Shown: positions 34,754-43,197 of the stretch, one piece after another | How positions within the stretch are numbered: the stretch's first letter is position 1 | Layout: each line of letters starts with the position of its first letter | DNA from: Sphingopyxis sp. | GTDB taxonomy: Bacteria > Pseudomonadota > Alphaproteobacteria > Sphingomonadales > Sphingomonadaceae | NCBI RefSeq assembly: GCF_016793825.1 | Contig: NZ_JAEULM010000044.1 | Coordinates: 496,001 to 560,000, forward strand | Direction: 5' to 3' | Length of the DNA: 64,000 bases | Made by a program: the position numbers and the translations under genes | The notes under the pieces: generated by a model | Told to the model about the DNA's origin: nothing | The model's database searches: none | What the model saw: the letters and a program-made list of their open reading frames with translations, nothing else

Positions 34754-35051
34754 GACTGACGCCGAACTGTTCCGCGCACTGGGCAATGATCGCCGACTGC
34801 AAATCCTGACCTGGCTCAAGGAGCCTACGGCGCACTTTCCGCCGCAGCGGGACGGCGATCTCGTTGAGGATGGCGTCTGCGGTCAACTGATCGCGGAAAA
34901 GCTGGGCATCAACGCATCGACACTGAGTGAGCATATGCGGGTGCTGCAAGGCAGCGACTTGGTGACGGCCAAGAAAATCAAGCAGTGGACCTTCTATCGC
35001 CGCAATTCCGAGCGGTTGCGCGCAATAGCGTCGATCGTCGATGGCCTCTGA
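34752..35051 (+). CDS. ArsR-family winged-helix regulator
   Basis: A 99-residue ArsR protein. It begins M-T-D-A-E-L-F-R-A-L-G-N-D-R-R-L-Q-I-L and its recognition helix is in I-N-A-S-T-L-S-E-H-M-R-V-L. The ending D-L-V-T-A-K-K-I-K-Q-W-T-F-Y-R-R is the wing. A single Cys (G-V-C-G) is present, with no metal-binding Cys pair, so it is probably not a metal sensor. It most likely regulates the divergent phzF gene and itself. Confidence 0.82.
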   Translation: MTDAELFRALGNDRRLQILTWLKEPTAHFPPQRDGDLVEDGVCGQLIAEKLGINASTLSEHMRVLQGSDLVTAKKIKQWTFYRRNSERLRAIASIVDGL

Positions 35052-35305
35052 CAAGGCGGAAAACGGGATCGTCGTTCAGGGCAAGACAAGGCCAAGAACT
35101 GGCCGATTGCTTCTCCACTTACCGGAAATGCATGATCTCTGGCCGCGCGGATTGCGCACGATGGCATCTCCCCGACCTCCGCGAATTCAAAAACCGATAG
35201 CGGCTTTCGCGGGCGGACCGCGGGTTCGCTTGCCTCACGGCACCGTTTTCACCATCATTCTCGCCGCAACCATCGTCTGCTGGCTGCGATCCATGAGTCT
35301 TGACC

Positions 35306-36286
35306 CTATTGACGATATCCGTGTTCGGCGAGGATAGCGCGAACGCGCTCGATCGGCAGCGCCGGTACGTAGAAACGATTGGCGCCTTCCATCGCCTCGG
35401 CGGCGACCATGGCGTTAACGATGGCTTCCTCGGTGGCGTCGATCACGGCTTCGAACATCGGCGTCAGGTTGAGATTCGGAAAATGATCGATGGCTTGAGG
35501 AGCGCCCACCTCGCTCACATTGCCATTTGCCGTCGACAACGCCAGGAAAATATCGCCCGACAAGGACGCGCCCACACCGCCAAGATGACCGATGCCGAGC
35601 GCCGGGCGCTTGGCAATACGTTTGAGCTGGTGTGGCAAGAGGGGGGCGTCGGTCACCACGATGACGATGATCGACCCGTCCCCAGCTTCGTTCGGCGCCT
35701 GTTGTAGCGTATCATTGTAGGTGCCGAGCCAACGTGCGTACAGGCCGGCATGTTCCGGCGGGATCAGATCGGGGTCGAGTGGGCGGGGCATTTCGTCCTG
35801 CAGGCGCTCGCCGACCTTGATCCCTCCAATCCGCAACGAATGTCGGGTGCCGAAATTGCTCTGAACCAGCACGCCGACGGTATAGCCCCCTTGTTCGGCG
35901 GGCAGCACGCGCGAAGCGGTGCCCGTGCCCGCCTTATATTCGAACGTCATCATGCCGGTACCGCCGCCGACGCTGCCTTCGGCAATCGGGCCGCCCCGCG
36001 CGCCGTCGAGCGCCGCAAAGACATGGTCCGGCCGGATATGACCGCCGTCGATGTCATTGAGCAGCCCGTCGAACGTCTCCGCGACAATCGGCGTCAGGAA
36101 AACCGCATCGTTGCCACGCCGGCGGTTCTCCAAGGCGCCGCGAGTTTCGATCGTGCACAAAGCTGCAAGCACATCGCGCGGCGTGATGCTGCGAATAGGG
36201 CTGCCGCCCAGTAAGGGCATGTCAGGCACGCGATCAAGCGTGCGGCGTGCGCCGGACTGAGCGTATGTTTCGGGTTCTCGCGCCAA
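35306..36286 (-). pseudogene. Truncated DmpA/P1-family aminopeptidase fused to an integrase remnant
   Basis: The open frame encodes 326 residues of mixed origin. Residues about 60-326 are the C-terminal two thirds of a DmpA-type L-aminopeptidase: P-I-V-A-E-T-F-D-G-L-L-N-D-I-D, E-G-S-V-G-G-G-T-G-M, and the autocleavage site G|S-I-I-V-I-V-V-T-D-A-P-L whose Ser is the N-terminal nucleophile. The first ~110 residues of a normal DmpA are missing. Instead residues 23-57 (P-L-L-G-G-S-P-I-R-S-I-T-P-R-D-V-L-A-A-L and E-T-R-G-A-L-E) look like the core-binding domain of a P4-type tyrosine integrase. The junction is near 36105-36120. The frame starts at a TTG without a ribosome-binding site. I judge it non-functional. 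Confidence 0.72.
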
Positions 36287-36842
36287 ACCAACATCACTAC
36301 CTCGAACGCCCGCCTCACCGCCTGGTGGCTTAGTTCGACCCGCGGATCCTTGTAACAGGTACCGTGCGCGCCGCCTTTCCTCGCGCGTCCGCTATCGACA
36401 CGCGGGGATCAGAGCCAAACGATGATGTATTTTCATTGCCTTCATGTCGATATTGGAACCGCTACAACTTGGATCCGCCGGGCTGGATCGAGAGGTAGAG
36501 CCCGCCGCCGTAAGATATTTTATAGAGCTTCAGGCAGGGTTCGGCTTGTCGAATAGTTGCTTCACTCAATAGCACCTGGTCACACTCCTTTGTTGGAGAG
36601 TCCGGGTGCGCCAAAGAGATCGAGATCGTTTCGCAAGCAGAGGTGCGAATGATGAATAGCCAAATCTGCCGTTAGCCACCCTCTCGGTGTAAACGAGATG
36701 CTCTACGATAGCGTCAATGGCCGAAAGCAGTACGGCCGTTCTCAGCACTTCGCGCGTCGAAAGCGGCCATGAACGATATTGGCTGCGACCGGCCAGCGGA
36801 CGATCTCGATATGCGTCGTCACGCGCCTGCGTCCGTGTCGAT
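36287..36842. other. Degenerate region with further integrase remnant
   Basis: On the minus strand at 36190-36350, another frame reads W-R-E-N-P-K-H-T-L-S-P-A-H-A-A-R-L, which resembles the integrase segment just upstream of the part fused to DmpA, one frameshift apart. From about 36360 to 36842 I recognise nothing. A leftward frame at 36877-36566 is open for 103 codons but matches no family I know. Patches near 36420-36580 are AT-richer than the surroundings. No attachment-site repeat or tRNA was found. Confidence 0.5.
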
Positions 36843-37190
36843 CTATCTGGGTGAGCACGCCCTGAGAAATCGCGCAAGTCGTCGATAGAAGCCGGTTATC
36901 GGGCGAAGGAGAACGGCCCGATAGCTGAGGCTCATCGCGACGAGGAAAGCGGACAGGGCGAAGAGGAGCGGCCAGGCCAGCGCGGCGAAACCTGGACCAT
37001 CACGGATCGCGCACGGCAGCAGGGCCGCGAACAGCGCCAACCATCCAGCGCGCCGCGTTATGGCCATATCGGTCGCGCCGAGCGGCTCGCCGACGACCGC
37101 GAGCCAGTTGCGCGGCAAACTGAGGGCAAGCGATGCACAACCGAGAAATGCAAGAAACGCCGCGGCAACGAGCAGGAGCCATTCGCTCAT
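36843..37190 (-). CDS. DUF3325 small membrane protein of iron-uptake operons
   Basis: A 115-residue protein starting M-S-E-W-L-L-L-V with three hydrophobic helices. It contains R-N-W-L-A-V-V-G-E-P and R-R-A-G-W-L-A-L-F-A, which are typical of DUF3325. The ATG overlaps the PepSY gene stop as ATGA. The trio DUF3649-PepSY-DUF3325 is a recurring appendix to siderophore receptor genes and is presumed to help reduce or release iron in the periplasm. Its exact role is unknown. Confidence 0.8.
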   Translation of the reverse strand: MSEWLLLVAAAFLAFLGCASLALSLPRNWLAVVGEPLGATDMAITRRAGWLALFAALLPCAIRDGPGFAALAWPLLFALSAFLVAMSLSYRAVLLRPITGFYRRLARFLRACSPR

Positions 37191-38785
37191 ACAGCTTGCC
37201 CGGCGGCAATGTCCGACTCCTCTCGCGGGCGAGCCGGATCTGTGACGGCACCCTGCCCGCTCCGGCCTAATCGCCGGGCGGCAAGGACTGCGAAAGCCGC
37301 TCCTCCAAGTAGCAGCGCGTCCATCGCGGCAACGGGCCAGATTGCGCCGTCGATGGCCGCGACCGGATGCATGCCCGTCGTCAGCCAGTTGAGCAGAACC
37401 GCAGCGCCCGCACCGACTGCGATGAAGATACTCTGGTCCCGCCAGGCCTTTTTGCGCCTCAGTGCGGCATGCGCGAAGGTCATGAACCAAGTGCCAAAGA
37501 ATATTCCGATCTCGATCTCATGCCTCGGCACATCTGTGAAGCCGATAACCTTTGGAAGCAGCCGGTTTGCGATCAGGAACGCGCATGTTGCAACAATGAT
37601 ACCGGTAATCGAGCCGATGCTGATCGCGCGCACGACCCGCACACTGGCCGGATCCATGCGCCCCTTCGAAAGGCGCGCCTCGATCCAGAAGAGCAGGCCC
37701 GAGCCGATCATGGCGCATCCCGAAAGTCCCGCAAGGAAATAAAGCCAGCGGAGCGGCCAATGGTCGAACTGGATCCAGTGCAGTCCTTCGATCCAGTTAT
37801 TGACATAGTTGACAGGCTGCGGCGCAAAACGGCCGATGATATCGCCCGACCGCAGATCGAACGTCAGCTGGTCCGGGCCGATTGCGACGCGCCGATCTGG
37901 GAAATAGCGCTCGATCATAACATAGGCGTTGGCGTCTTTCGGGTTGAAGATAGCGATCCACTCGGCCGAACTCGACGCTCTCCCTTCCTCCGATCGCCAG
38001 ATGGCCTCGGCGCGGTCGCGGTACCGATCGATCGCGGCGATTGCTCCTCCCGGAACGCCAGCCGGCTCGATCTTACGCTCCTCATAGCCGAGCTGGTCGG
38101 TGCGGAGCTGCTTAAGATCGCCCTGATAGGGGACCCCCATCGACCAGGGCAGATAAGTGGTCGCGAGGATGAGCAGGCCGCTGAACGGAATGAGGAAATG
38201 AAAGGGCAGCGCGATCACCCCAGTCAGATTATGGAAATCGAGGACCGCCCGCCGCGCCCTCTTCTTTGGTCGAAAGGTGAAAAATTCCTGGAAGATCTTG
38301 CGGTGGATGAAGATGCCCGAGATGATCAGGATCATCATGCCGAGCGCCGCGAGCCCAACGACATAATAGCCGATGCCGTCCGGCAGGTGCAGCATGAAGT
38401 GGAAACGGAAAAAGAATTCGCCCGCATCGCTATCGGTCGGCTTGATTAGCTTACCGTTGTGCGGATCGATCAGTTCCTCATGCGACTCCCCCGCTGCATC
38501 GTCGTAGAAAAGGCGAATGACGCTCTGCCGGTCTCGCGGCGGGCCGATCCAGATCACCGAATCCGGACCGGTATCGAACGTCGCAACGCGCTGTAGTACC
38601 AGACTGTCGAGCGAGACATTGTCCGCCGACGCGATCCGCAGTTCGGGCTTCATCCACTGGTCGATTTCCTTGTCGAACACGGTCAGCGTCCCGGTCCAGA
38701 AGACCGCGAAGAGCACCGCCGACAGGGCGATGCCGAGCCAGGTGTGGAGCCAGCCCATCGACTGCCGGAAGCGCTCGGAGATCAT
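37187..38785 (-). CDS. PepSY-associated membrane protein (PiuB/FegB-like), iron release
   Basis: A 532-residue inner-membrane protein. It starts with the helix R-Q-S-M-G-W-L-H-T-W-L-G and carries paired His motifs in R-F-H-F-M-L-H-L, D-F-H-N-L-T-G and G-L-H-W-I-Q-F-D-H-W-P-L-R-W, typical of PepSY_TM (iron-regulated flavin/haem reductase-like) proteins. PepSY-like periplasmic loops lie between the helices. Such proteins are thought to reduce ferric siderophores at the inner membrane. It is the fourth gene of the leftward run that starts with the receptor at 43060. Confidence 0.88.
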   Translation of the reverse strand: MISERFRQSMGWLHTWLGIALSAVLFAVFWTGTLTVFDKEIDQWMKPELRIASADNVSLDSLVLQRVATFDTGPDSVIWIGPPRDRQSVIRLFYDDAAGESHEELIDPHNGKLIKPTDSDAGEFFFRFHFMLHLPDGIGYYVVGLAALGMMILIISGIFIHRKIFQEFFTFRPKKRARRAVLDFHNLTGVIALPFHFLIPFSGLLILATTYLPWSMGVPYQGDLKQLRTDQLGYEERKIEPAGVPGGAIAAIDRYRDRAEAIWRSEEGRASSSAEWIAIFNPKDANAYVMIERYFPDRRVAIGPDQLTFDLRSGDIIGRFAPQPVNYVNNWIEGLHWIQFDHWPLRWLYFLAGLSGCAMIGSGLLFWIEARLSKGRMDPASVRVVRAISIGSITGIIVATCAFLIANRLLPKVIGFTDVPRHEIEIGIFFGTWFMTFAHAALRRKKAWRDQSIFIAVGAGAAVLLNWLTTGMHPVAAIDGAIWPVAAMDALLLGGAAFAVLAARRLGRSGQGAVTDPARPREESDIAAGQAV

Positions 38786-38789
38786 CGAC

Positions 38790-39077
38790 TCACGCCCCTC
38801 CCGCCAGCATCGGAGCGAGCAGGATCATCGTGAGCGCTGCAACGACAATGACCAGTGCCGTCCGCAATGGCCGCACGCTCGACGCGACCCATATTATGAT
38901 GACGAGATAGGCCGGCAAACCCAGTATCGCGCCGAGCGTTGCGGCTTCGACGCGCTCCATCCCCCAATGCGGAAGGCCCGCACCGATCATCGCGACCAGA
39001 CCGGCGGTGAAGGCGTATCCGCCGATGAGGGCAACCGCCAACCGACCGGATCGCGCAAGGGTAGTCTCGCCGCTCAA
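38790..39077 (-). CDS. DUF3649 small membrane protein
   Basis: A 95-residue protein with three hydrophobic helices, including G-G-Y-A-F-T-A-G-L-V-A-M-I-G. It starts at a TTG that overlaps the sulfotransferase stop as TTGA, seven bases after GGAGG. DUF3649 proteins accompany PepSY proteins in siderophore operons. The function is not known. Confidence 0.75.
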   Translation of the reverse strand: MSGETTLARSGRLAVALIGGYAFTAGLVAMIGAGLPHWGMERVEAATLGAILGLPAYLVIIIWVASSVRPLRTALVIVVAALTMILLAPMLAGGA

Positions 39078-40558
39078 ATCCCCGCCTCCGCGGCCTCGAT
39101 CAACGGAGCGAGGTGGCGCTCATACTGCCGCCAGCGCGCCTTCGAACTCTGGTAGATCGGCTGGCGTACCTGCCAGCGGCTGGGAGTCTGCACCGCGCGG
39201 TCGTTCTCGTGAAACTGCAGGACGCGCTCGTCCCATGGTAGCTCGACGAAGGCGAGAAGCTGCCGCGCCCGTCCCTCCAGATCTGCGACTGTGTCCTCAT
39301 AGGAAACGTCCAGAATCTGAAGCCCGCTCACCCGCCGCCAATGCTCCATCAGCCGCCGATAGCCGCGCCAGTAATATGCAATATCGCCAAGGTCGGTCGA
39401 CCAGCTCTGCTGCGCGTTGAAATTCTGGGTGAAGATCGAAAAGCCGCAGTCCCTGATATCGCGTGTGCAGTGGATGATCCGCGCATGCGGAAGCGCCACC
39501 GCGACCAGCCCGAGGTGCCAGAAGTTCAGCGGTTGCTTGTCGACGATCCGCAGCGCAGTGCCGGGCGCCCGTTTGCCAACCTCGGCACCATAGTCGCGGC
39601 CCACCGCATCGAAATGCTCGCGCGTCAGCAAGGGCGCGCAGTGTGGCCACGGTGGGTCGTCCGTCCCGCGACGGTCGGGCGTGCCCGTGGCGAGATCAGT
39701 CAGGACGCTTAGTTCGCCCGCGCCAAAACATTGCGGATGCGAGGCGATAATCTGCTCGGTGAGCGTCGTCCCCGAACGCGGCAGGCCGACAATGAACACC
39801 GGACGGTCCGAAGGGTCGCCCCACCCCTTTCGCTCTTCGAAAAATCTTTCGGAGAAGATATCGATCATCGCATCGACGCGGCGGTCGAATGCGGCCCGAT
39901 CGAACGCCCCGGCCTGCACGCGCCGTGCCTCGTTGGCGACTTGATAGGCCGCAAAGGCGGCATCGTAGGACTTTCGCTGATCGAGCGCCTTGCCGAATCC
40001 ATAGCCCAGCAAGGCCCGCGCCCGCTGATCGTCACCGTTCAACTCGGTCGTCGCCCTTTCAATTTCGGCGGACACATCGACATGCCGTCCAAGGCCCAAG
40101 AGATTGGCTAGCGCCTCATGCGTGCCGGGATCGCTCTCTAGCGCCACACGATAGGATTGTGCGGCGGATTCCGGTTCGCCGATATCCTCGAACAATTGCC
40201 CCAGTCCGAAATGGGCCGCGGCCGAACCCGGATCCTGCGCCAGCACCGTGCGATATTCGCTCAGCGCATCGTCGACATAGCCCAGGCTCTTGTGCGCGTT
40301 CGCCAAGTGCAGCCGCGCGACAAGATTATCGGGGCTGGCGACCACCGCCTGCCGAAGACATTCGCGCGCATCCTCGAACTGGCTGTTCGCTTCGAGTAGC
40401 TGCGCGAGGCCCATCCAGGGCGCCGCATTCCTGGGATTGAGCCGGATCGATTGACGATAGGCTCCGAGCGCACCGGCAAAATCGCCGGCGCGCCGTAGTT
40501 CATTGCCCTTGTCGAACCAATCCCTGGCCGACGGCACCGAAGAGGCCTCGATCGTCAT
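39074..40558 (-). CDS. TPR-containing sulfotransferase family protein
   Basis: A 494-residue protein in two parts. Residues 1-170 are about four tetratricopeptide repeats (for example A-G-A-Y-R-Q-S-I-R-L-N-P-R-N). Residues 255-490 are a sulfotransferase domain with the PAPS 5'-phosphosulfate loop G-L-P-R-S-G-T-T-L-T-E-Q-I-I and the 3'-phosphate region C-T-R-D-I-R-D-C-G-F-S. The gene begins 18 bases after the receptor stop codon. In sphingomonads such proteins commonly follow TonB receptor genes. The target, perhaps a tyrosine or a siderophore hydroxyl, is unknown. Confidence 0.86.
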   Translation of the reverse strand: MTIEASSVPSARDWFDKGNELRRAGDFAGALGAYRQSIRLNPRNAAPWMGLAQLLEANSQFEDARECLRQAVVASPDNLVARLHLANAHKSLGYVDDALSEYRTVLAQDPGSAAAHFGLGQLFEDIGEPESAAQSYRVALESDPGTHEALANLLGLGRHVDVSAEIERATTELNGDDQRARALLGYGFGKALDQRKSYDAAFAAYQVANEARRVQAGAFDRAAFDRRVDAMIDIFSERFFEERKGWGDPSDRPVFIVGLPRSGTTLTEQIIASHPQCFGAGELSVLTDLATGTPDRRGTDDPPWPHCAPLLTREHFDAVGRDYGAEVGKRAPGTALRIVDKQPLNFWHLGLVAVALPHARIIHCTRDIRDCGFSIFTQNFNAQQSWSTDLGDIAYYWRGYRRLMEHWRRVSGLQILDVSYEDTVADLEGRARQLLAFVELPWDERVLQFHENDRAVQTPSRWQVRQPIYQSSKARWRQYERHLAPLIEAAEAGI

Positions 40559-40576
40559 GCGTCCTGCCTAGGCCAT

Positions 40577-43060
40577 CTAGAAACGTCCGCGAAGCGTGAA
40601 CACGAAGGTCCGCGGCGCACCGAAGGTGTGCGAACCGGTCAGGCGCCCGACGAAGGCGCCCGAGCTTTCCTGATAGAGCTTGTCCGTGACATTCTGGACG
40701 TTGAGCGAGGCCGTCAGCTTTTCGCTGAACGGATAGGAGACGACGAGGTCGGCAACCGTGTAATCGGCGAAGGAAATGCCGGGCACATTCGAGTTGCGCT
40801 TGCCGACATAGCGCGCGCCGCCGCCGAACTTCAGCCCGGCGAGCACGCCGTCCTGGACCGTATAGGTCATGAAGCTGCTGGCCGTATCCTTCGGGAAGGT
40901 GTTCGTCGTGACTTCGTCCTGCCCGGCTTCGAGAATGTCGATGTCGGTGTGGCCATAGTTGAGGTTGATGTTGAGGCCGGCGACGGGAGACCAGTCGCCG
41001 CTGAACTCGAGACCGCGGGCACGCAGCTTCCCGATCGTCACGCTGAAGAACTCGTCGACCGTGTTCGTCGGGTCGCTGACCGCAACGCCCTGCCGCATGG
41101 TCTGGAAGAAGGCAGTCGCGAACTTCAGACGATTGCCGAACAGATCGCCCTTGGCGCCGATCTCATAGCCCTTCGACAACTCCGGCCCGACCACCGAATT
41201 GTCGCGCCGCGTGCCGGCCTGCGGCGTGAAGGCCTCCGCATAGCTCGCATAGAGATTGAACCCTTCGGACAATTTGAAGGTCGAACCGAAACGGAAGGTC
41301 GTCTTGGTTCCCTTGAGGCCCGACGCAAAGGCGGTGCCGCGGCGATAAGTGATGAAGGACTGGTCGAGATCGTCGTAGCGCACCCCGCCGACCAGCGTGA
41401 GCCACTCGGTCGGCCGGATCGCCGCTTCGGCGAAGACCGAATAGAGCTTGCCGTTGGATTCCATCTGCGGCGACAGCGGCCCGAAATTGGTGAGACCGAG
41501 CCGCGGCGTGTCGATGTCGTCTAGATCGAAAGGCCCGATCATCGGCGTCGGCGAGAACTGCCGCTCGAAACTGTCCTTGTTGTAGGCCGCGCCGACGACG
41601 ATGTCCTGCCGCTGGCCGCCCATCTCGAAATCATAGGCAAGCTGGGCGTCAAGGAAGGTACTGCGGGTCTTGGTCGCGCCTGCGTAGGAGTAGGAATAGA
41701 CGATCGGATTGTTGAGGCCGATCCCCGGCCCACCGTCGTCATAGTTGTAATTATAGAGGCCGCTGGTGTTCTGATAGTCGAAGTCGGTCGACTGATGGCT
41801 GCCGCGCAGCGTCAGCTTCAGATTGTCGAGAAATTCGTGGCGGAACTCGCCGTCGACATAGACGTCCTCGGCAATCCCCTCGCCGTTCGCGAGCCCAGTG
41901 AAGGTGCTGGTATCGAAATTGTCGGGAATCGATCCATCCGAGAAGAGCGGGAAGCCCTTGTTGGGATTGATCTTGTGCCGGACGTAGGAGGCACTCGTCT
42001 TGAGCGCTGTCGCCTCACCCAGCTGGAAGACGAGAACGGGCCGGATCGCGATGGTCTGGCGCTTGGTTTCCTTGGCGTCATACTGGAAATCGCGCGCCGC
42101 CCCGCTGATCCGGAGCTGCACGGCATCGGTCCCGAGTATCGAGCCGGCATTGAGGTCGAATTCCGCCCCGATAGAGCCGAAATGATCGACGCGCAGCTCG
42201 AACGCCGCGAAGGGATCGCTTTCCGGAAGCTTGGTAACCGTATTGATGATGCCGCCGCTCGACACCGGGCCGAGCGAGATCGAGGCCGGTCCACGCAGAA
42301 CTTCGTATCGATCGACGAAGCTGTCGTCGCGCGCGCCCGAACCGCGGAACGCATTCTCCTTGCGGTTGTCGACGAGAACCGGCGCCTCGAAGCCGCGTGC
42401 CAGAAACACAGGCGAGCCGACATTCTGAAGGTCGGACACGATCGTGATGTTCGGCAAGGTGGTTAGAATGTCGATCGGACGCGCGAAGTTGCGCTCGTCC
42501 ATCAGCTCGCGATCGGTGACATTCAGCGTGAACGGTAATTCGATCGGCGCGATCGGAATGCGATCGATCAGCGACTGCTGGAACTGTGCGGTGACGATGA
42601 TCGTGTCCACCTCACCCGCCCGCTGGCGACGTTCCAGATCCTCGCGCTCTGCCGCGCTCACCTGCCCGTCCGTTCCCGCGACGGCACCGCGCACATCGAC
42701 CTGCGAAAGCGTCATCGTGCCCGTGGTAGCCGGCGCGATCGTCACGAGGTTCGATCCGGCATTCCGCGCGACAAGGCCCGTCCCGGACAATAGCCGCGAC
42801 AGCACCTCCGATTGCGTCATGCGGCCGCGCACGGCTTCGCTGCGAAGGTCGCCGGCAAGAGAGGCCTCATAAGAAAGCTGGACGCCGCTCTGTGCGGCAA
42901 AGCGGTTCAGCGCTTCGGCCAGCGAACCCGCCGGAATGTCATAGGGCCGCTCGATCTCGGCCGACTGGGCGAATACCGGTGCGGCAAGGCCGCCCGCCCC
43001 CAGGATCGTGGTTCCCAAAAGCGACGCCGAAAGCAGCGCGCGAGCCGAAACTTGAAGCAT
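40577..43060 (-). CDS. TonB-dependent siderophore receptor with STN signalling domain (FecA-like)
   Basis: An 827-residue receptor. After the signal peptide (A-A-P-V-F-A-Q|S) comes a secretin/TonB N-terminal domain, about residues 38-112: I-P-A-G-S-L-A-E-A-L-N-R-F-A-A-Q-S-G and G-L-V-A-R-N. This domain contacts FecR. A linker, then D-T-I-I-V-T-A-Q as TonB box, the plug with V-D-R-Y-E-V-L-R-G-P-A-S and G-I-I-N-T-V-T-K, and a barrel ending V-F-T-L-R-G-R-F follow. It is preceded by a FecI-type promoter and a Fur-like box. The ligand is probably a ferric siderophore. Confidence 0.93.
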   Translation of the reverse strand: MLQVSARALLSASLLGTTILGAGGLAAPVFAQSAEIERPYDIPAGSLAEALNRFAAQSGVQLSYEASLAGDLRSEAVRGRMTQSEVLSRLLSGTGLVARNAGSNLVTIAPATTGTMTLSQVDVRGAVAGTDGQVSAAEREDLERRQRAGEVDTIIVTAQFQQSLIDRIPIAPIELPFTLNVTDRELMDERNFARPIDILTTLPNITIVSDLQNVGSPVFLARGFEAPVLVDNRKENAFRGSGARDDSFVDRYEVLRGPASISLGPVSSGGIINTVTKLPESDPFAAFELRVDHFGSIGAEFDLNAGSILGTDAVQLRISGAARDFQYDAKETKRQTIAIRPVLVFQLGEATALKTSASYVRHKINPNKGFPLFSDGSIPDNFDTSTFTGLANGEGIAEDVYVDGEFRHEFLDNLKLTLRGSHQSTDFDYQNTSGLYNYNYDDGGPGIGLNNPIVYSYSYAGATKTRSTFLDAQLAYDFEMGGQRQDIVVGAAYNKDSFERQFSPTPMIGPFDLDDIDTPRLGLTNFGPLSPQMESNGKLYSVFAEAAIRPTEWLTLVGGVRYDDLDQSFITYRRGTAFASGLKGTKTTFRFGSTFKLSEGFNLYASYAEAFTPQAGTRRDNSVVGPELSKGYEIGAKGDLFGNRLKFATAFFQTMRQGVAVSDPTNTVDEFFSVTIGKLRARGLEFSGDWSPVAGLNINLNYGHTDIDILEAGQDEVTTNTFPKDTASSFMTYTVQDGVLAGLKFGGGARYVGKRNSNVPGISFADYTVADLVVSYPFSEKLTASLNVQNVTDKLYQESSGAFVGRLTGSHTFGAPRTFVFTLRGRF

Positions 43061-43107
43061 GAACAGGTCCCCCAGACATAAGCATAAAGGGAGCGCAATC
43101 GCGCTTG

Positions 43108-43124
43108 TTGCGACGCACTCTCAA
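43108..43124. promoter_or_regulatory. Fur-like box before the siderophore receptor
   Basis: TTGCGACGCACTCTCAA keeps the TTGCGA-N5-TCGCAA dyad with one mismatch, the same form as the perfect site at 45572. It lies just downstream of the FecI-type -10 element, where a repressor would block transcription of the receptor under iron-replete conditions. Confidence 0.6.
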
Positions 43125-43127
43125 TAA

Positions 43128-43178
43128 CTAAGTCGGAGGAAGGTCCGATATGACGCCTACCCTCGCGAAAAAATTTCG
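43128..43178 (-). promoter_or_regulatory. FecI-type ECF promoter of the receptor gene
   Basis: On the minus strand an AATTTTTT tract, TAGGCGTCA (43151-43159) and CTCCGACTTAG (43128-43138) occur in order. The same three blocks recur at 44222-44267 with an identical 12-base spacing between the last two. The FecI-family sigma factor is encoded at 44269-44772. Confidence 0.65.
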
Positions 43179-43197
43179 CGGAAGCGCCCGGCGCCGA

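Noticed and set aside
35041-35337. 98-codon plus-strand frame after the ArsR gene
   Set aside because: Begins inside the ArsR coding region, lacks a ribosome-binding site and ends within the DmpA remnant; no family recognised.
36566-36877. 103-codon minus-strand frame in the degenerate region
   Set aside because: Overlaps the 3' end of the DUF3325 gene and has no recognisable domain; kept only as part of the region description.
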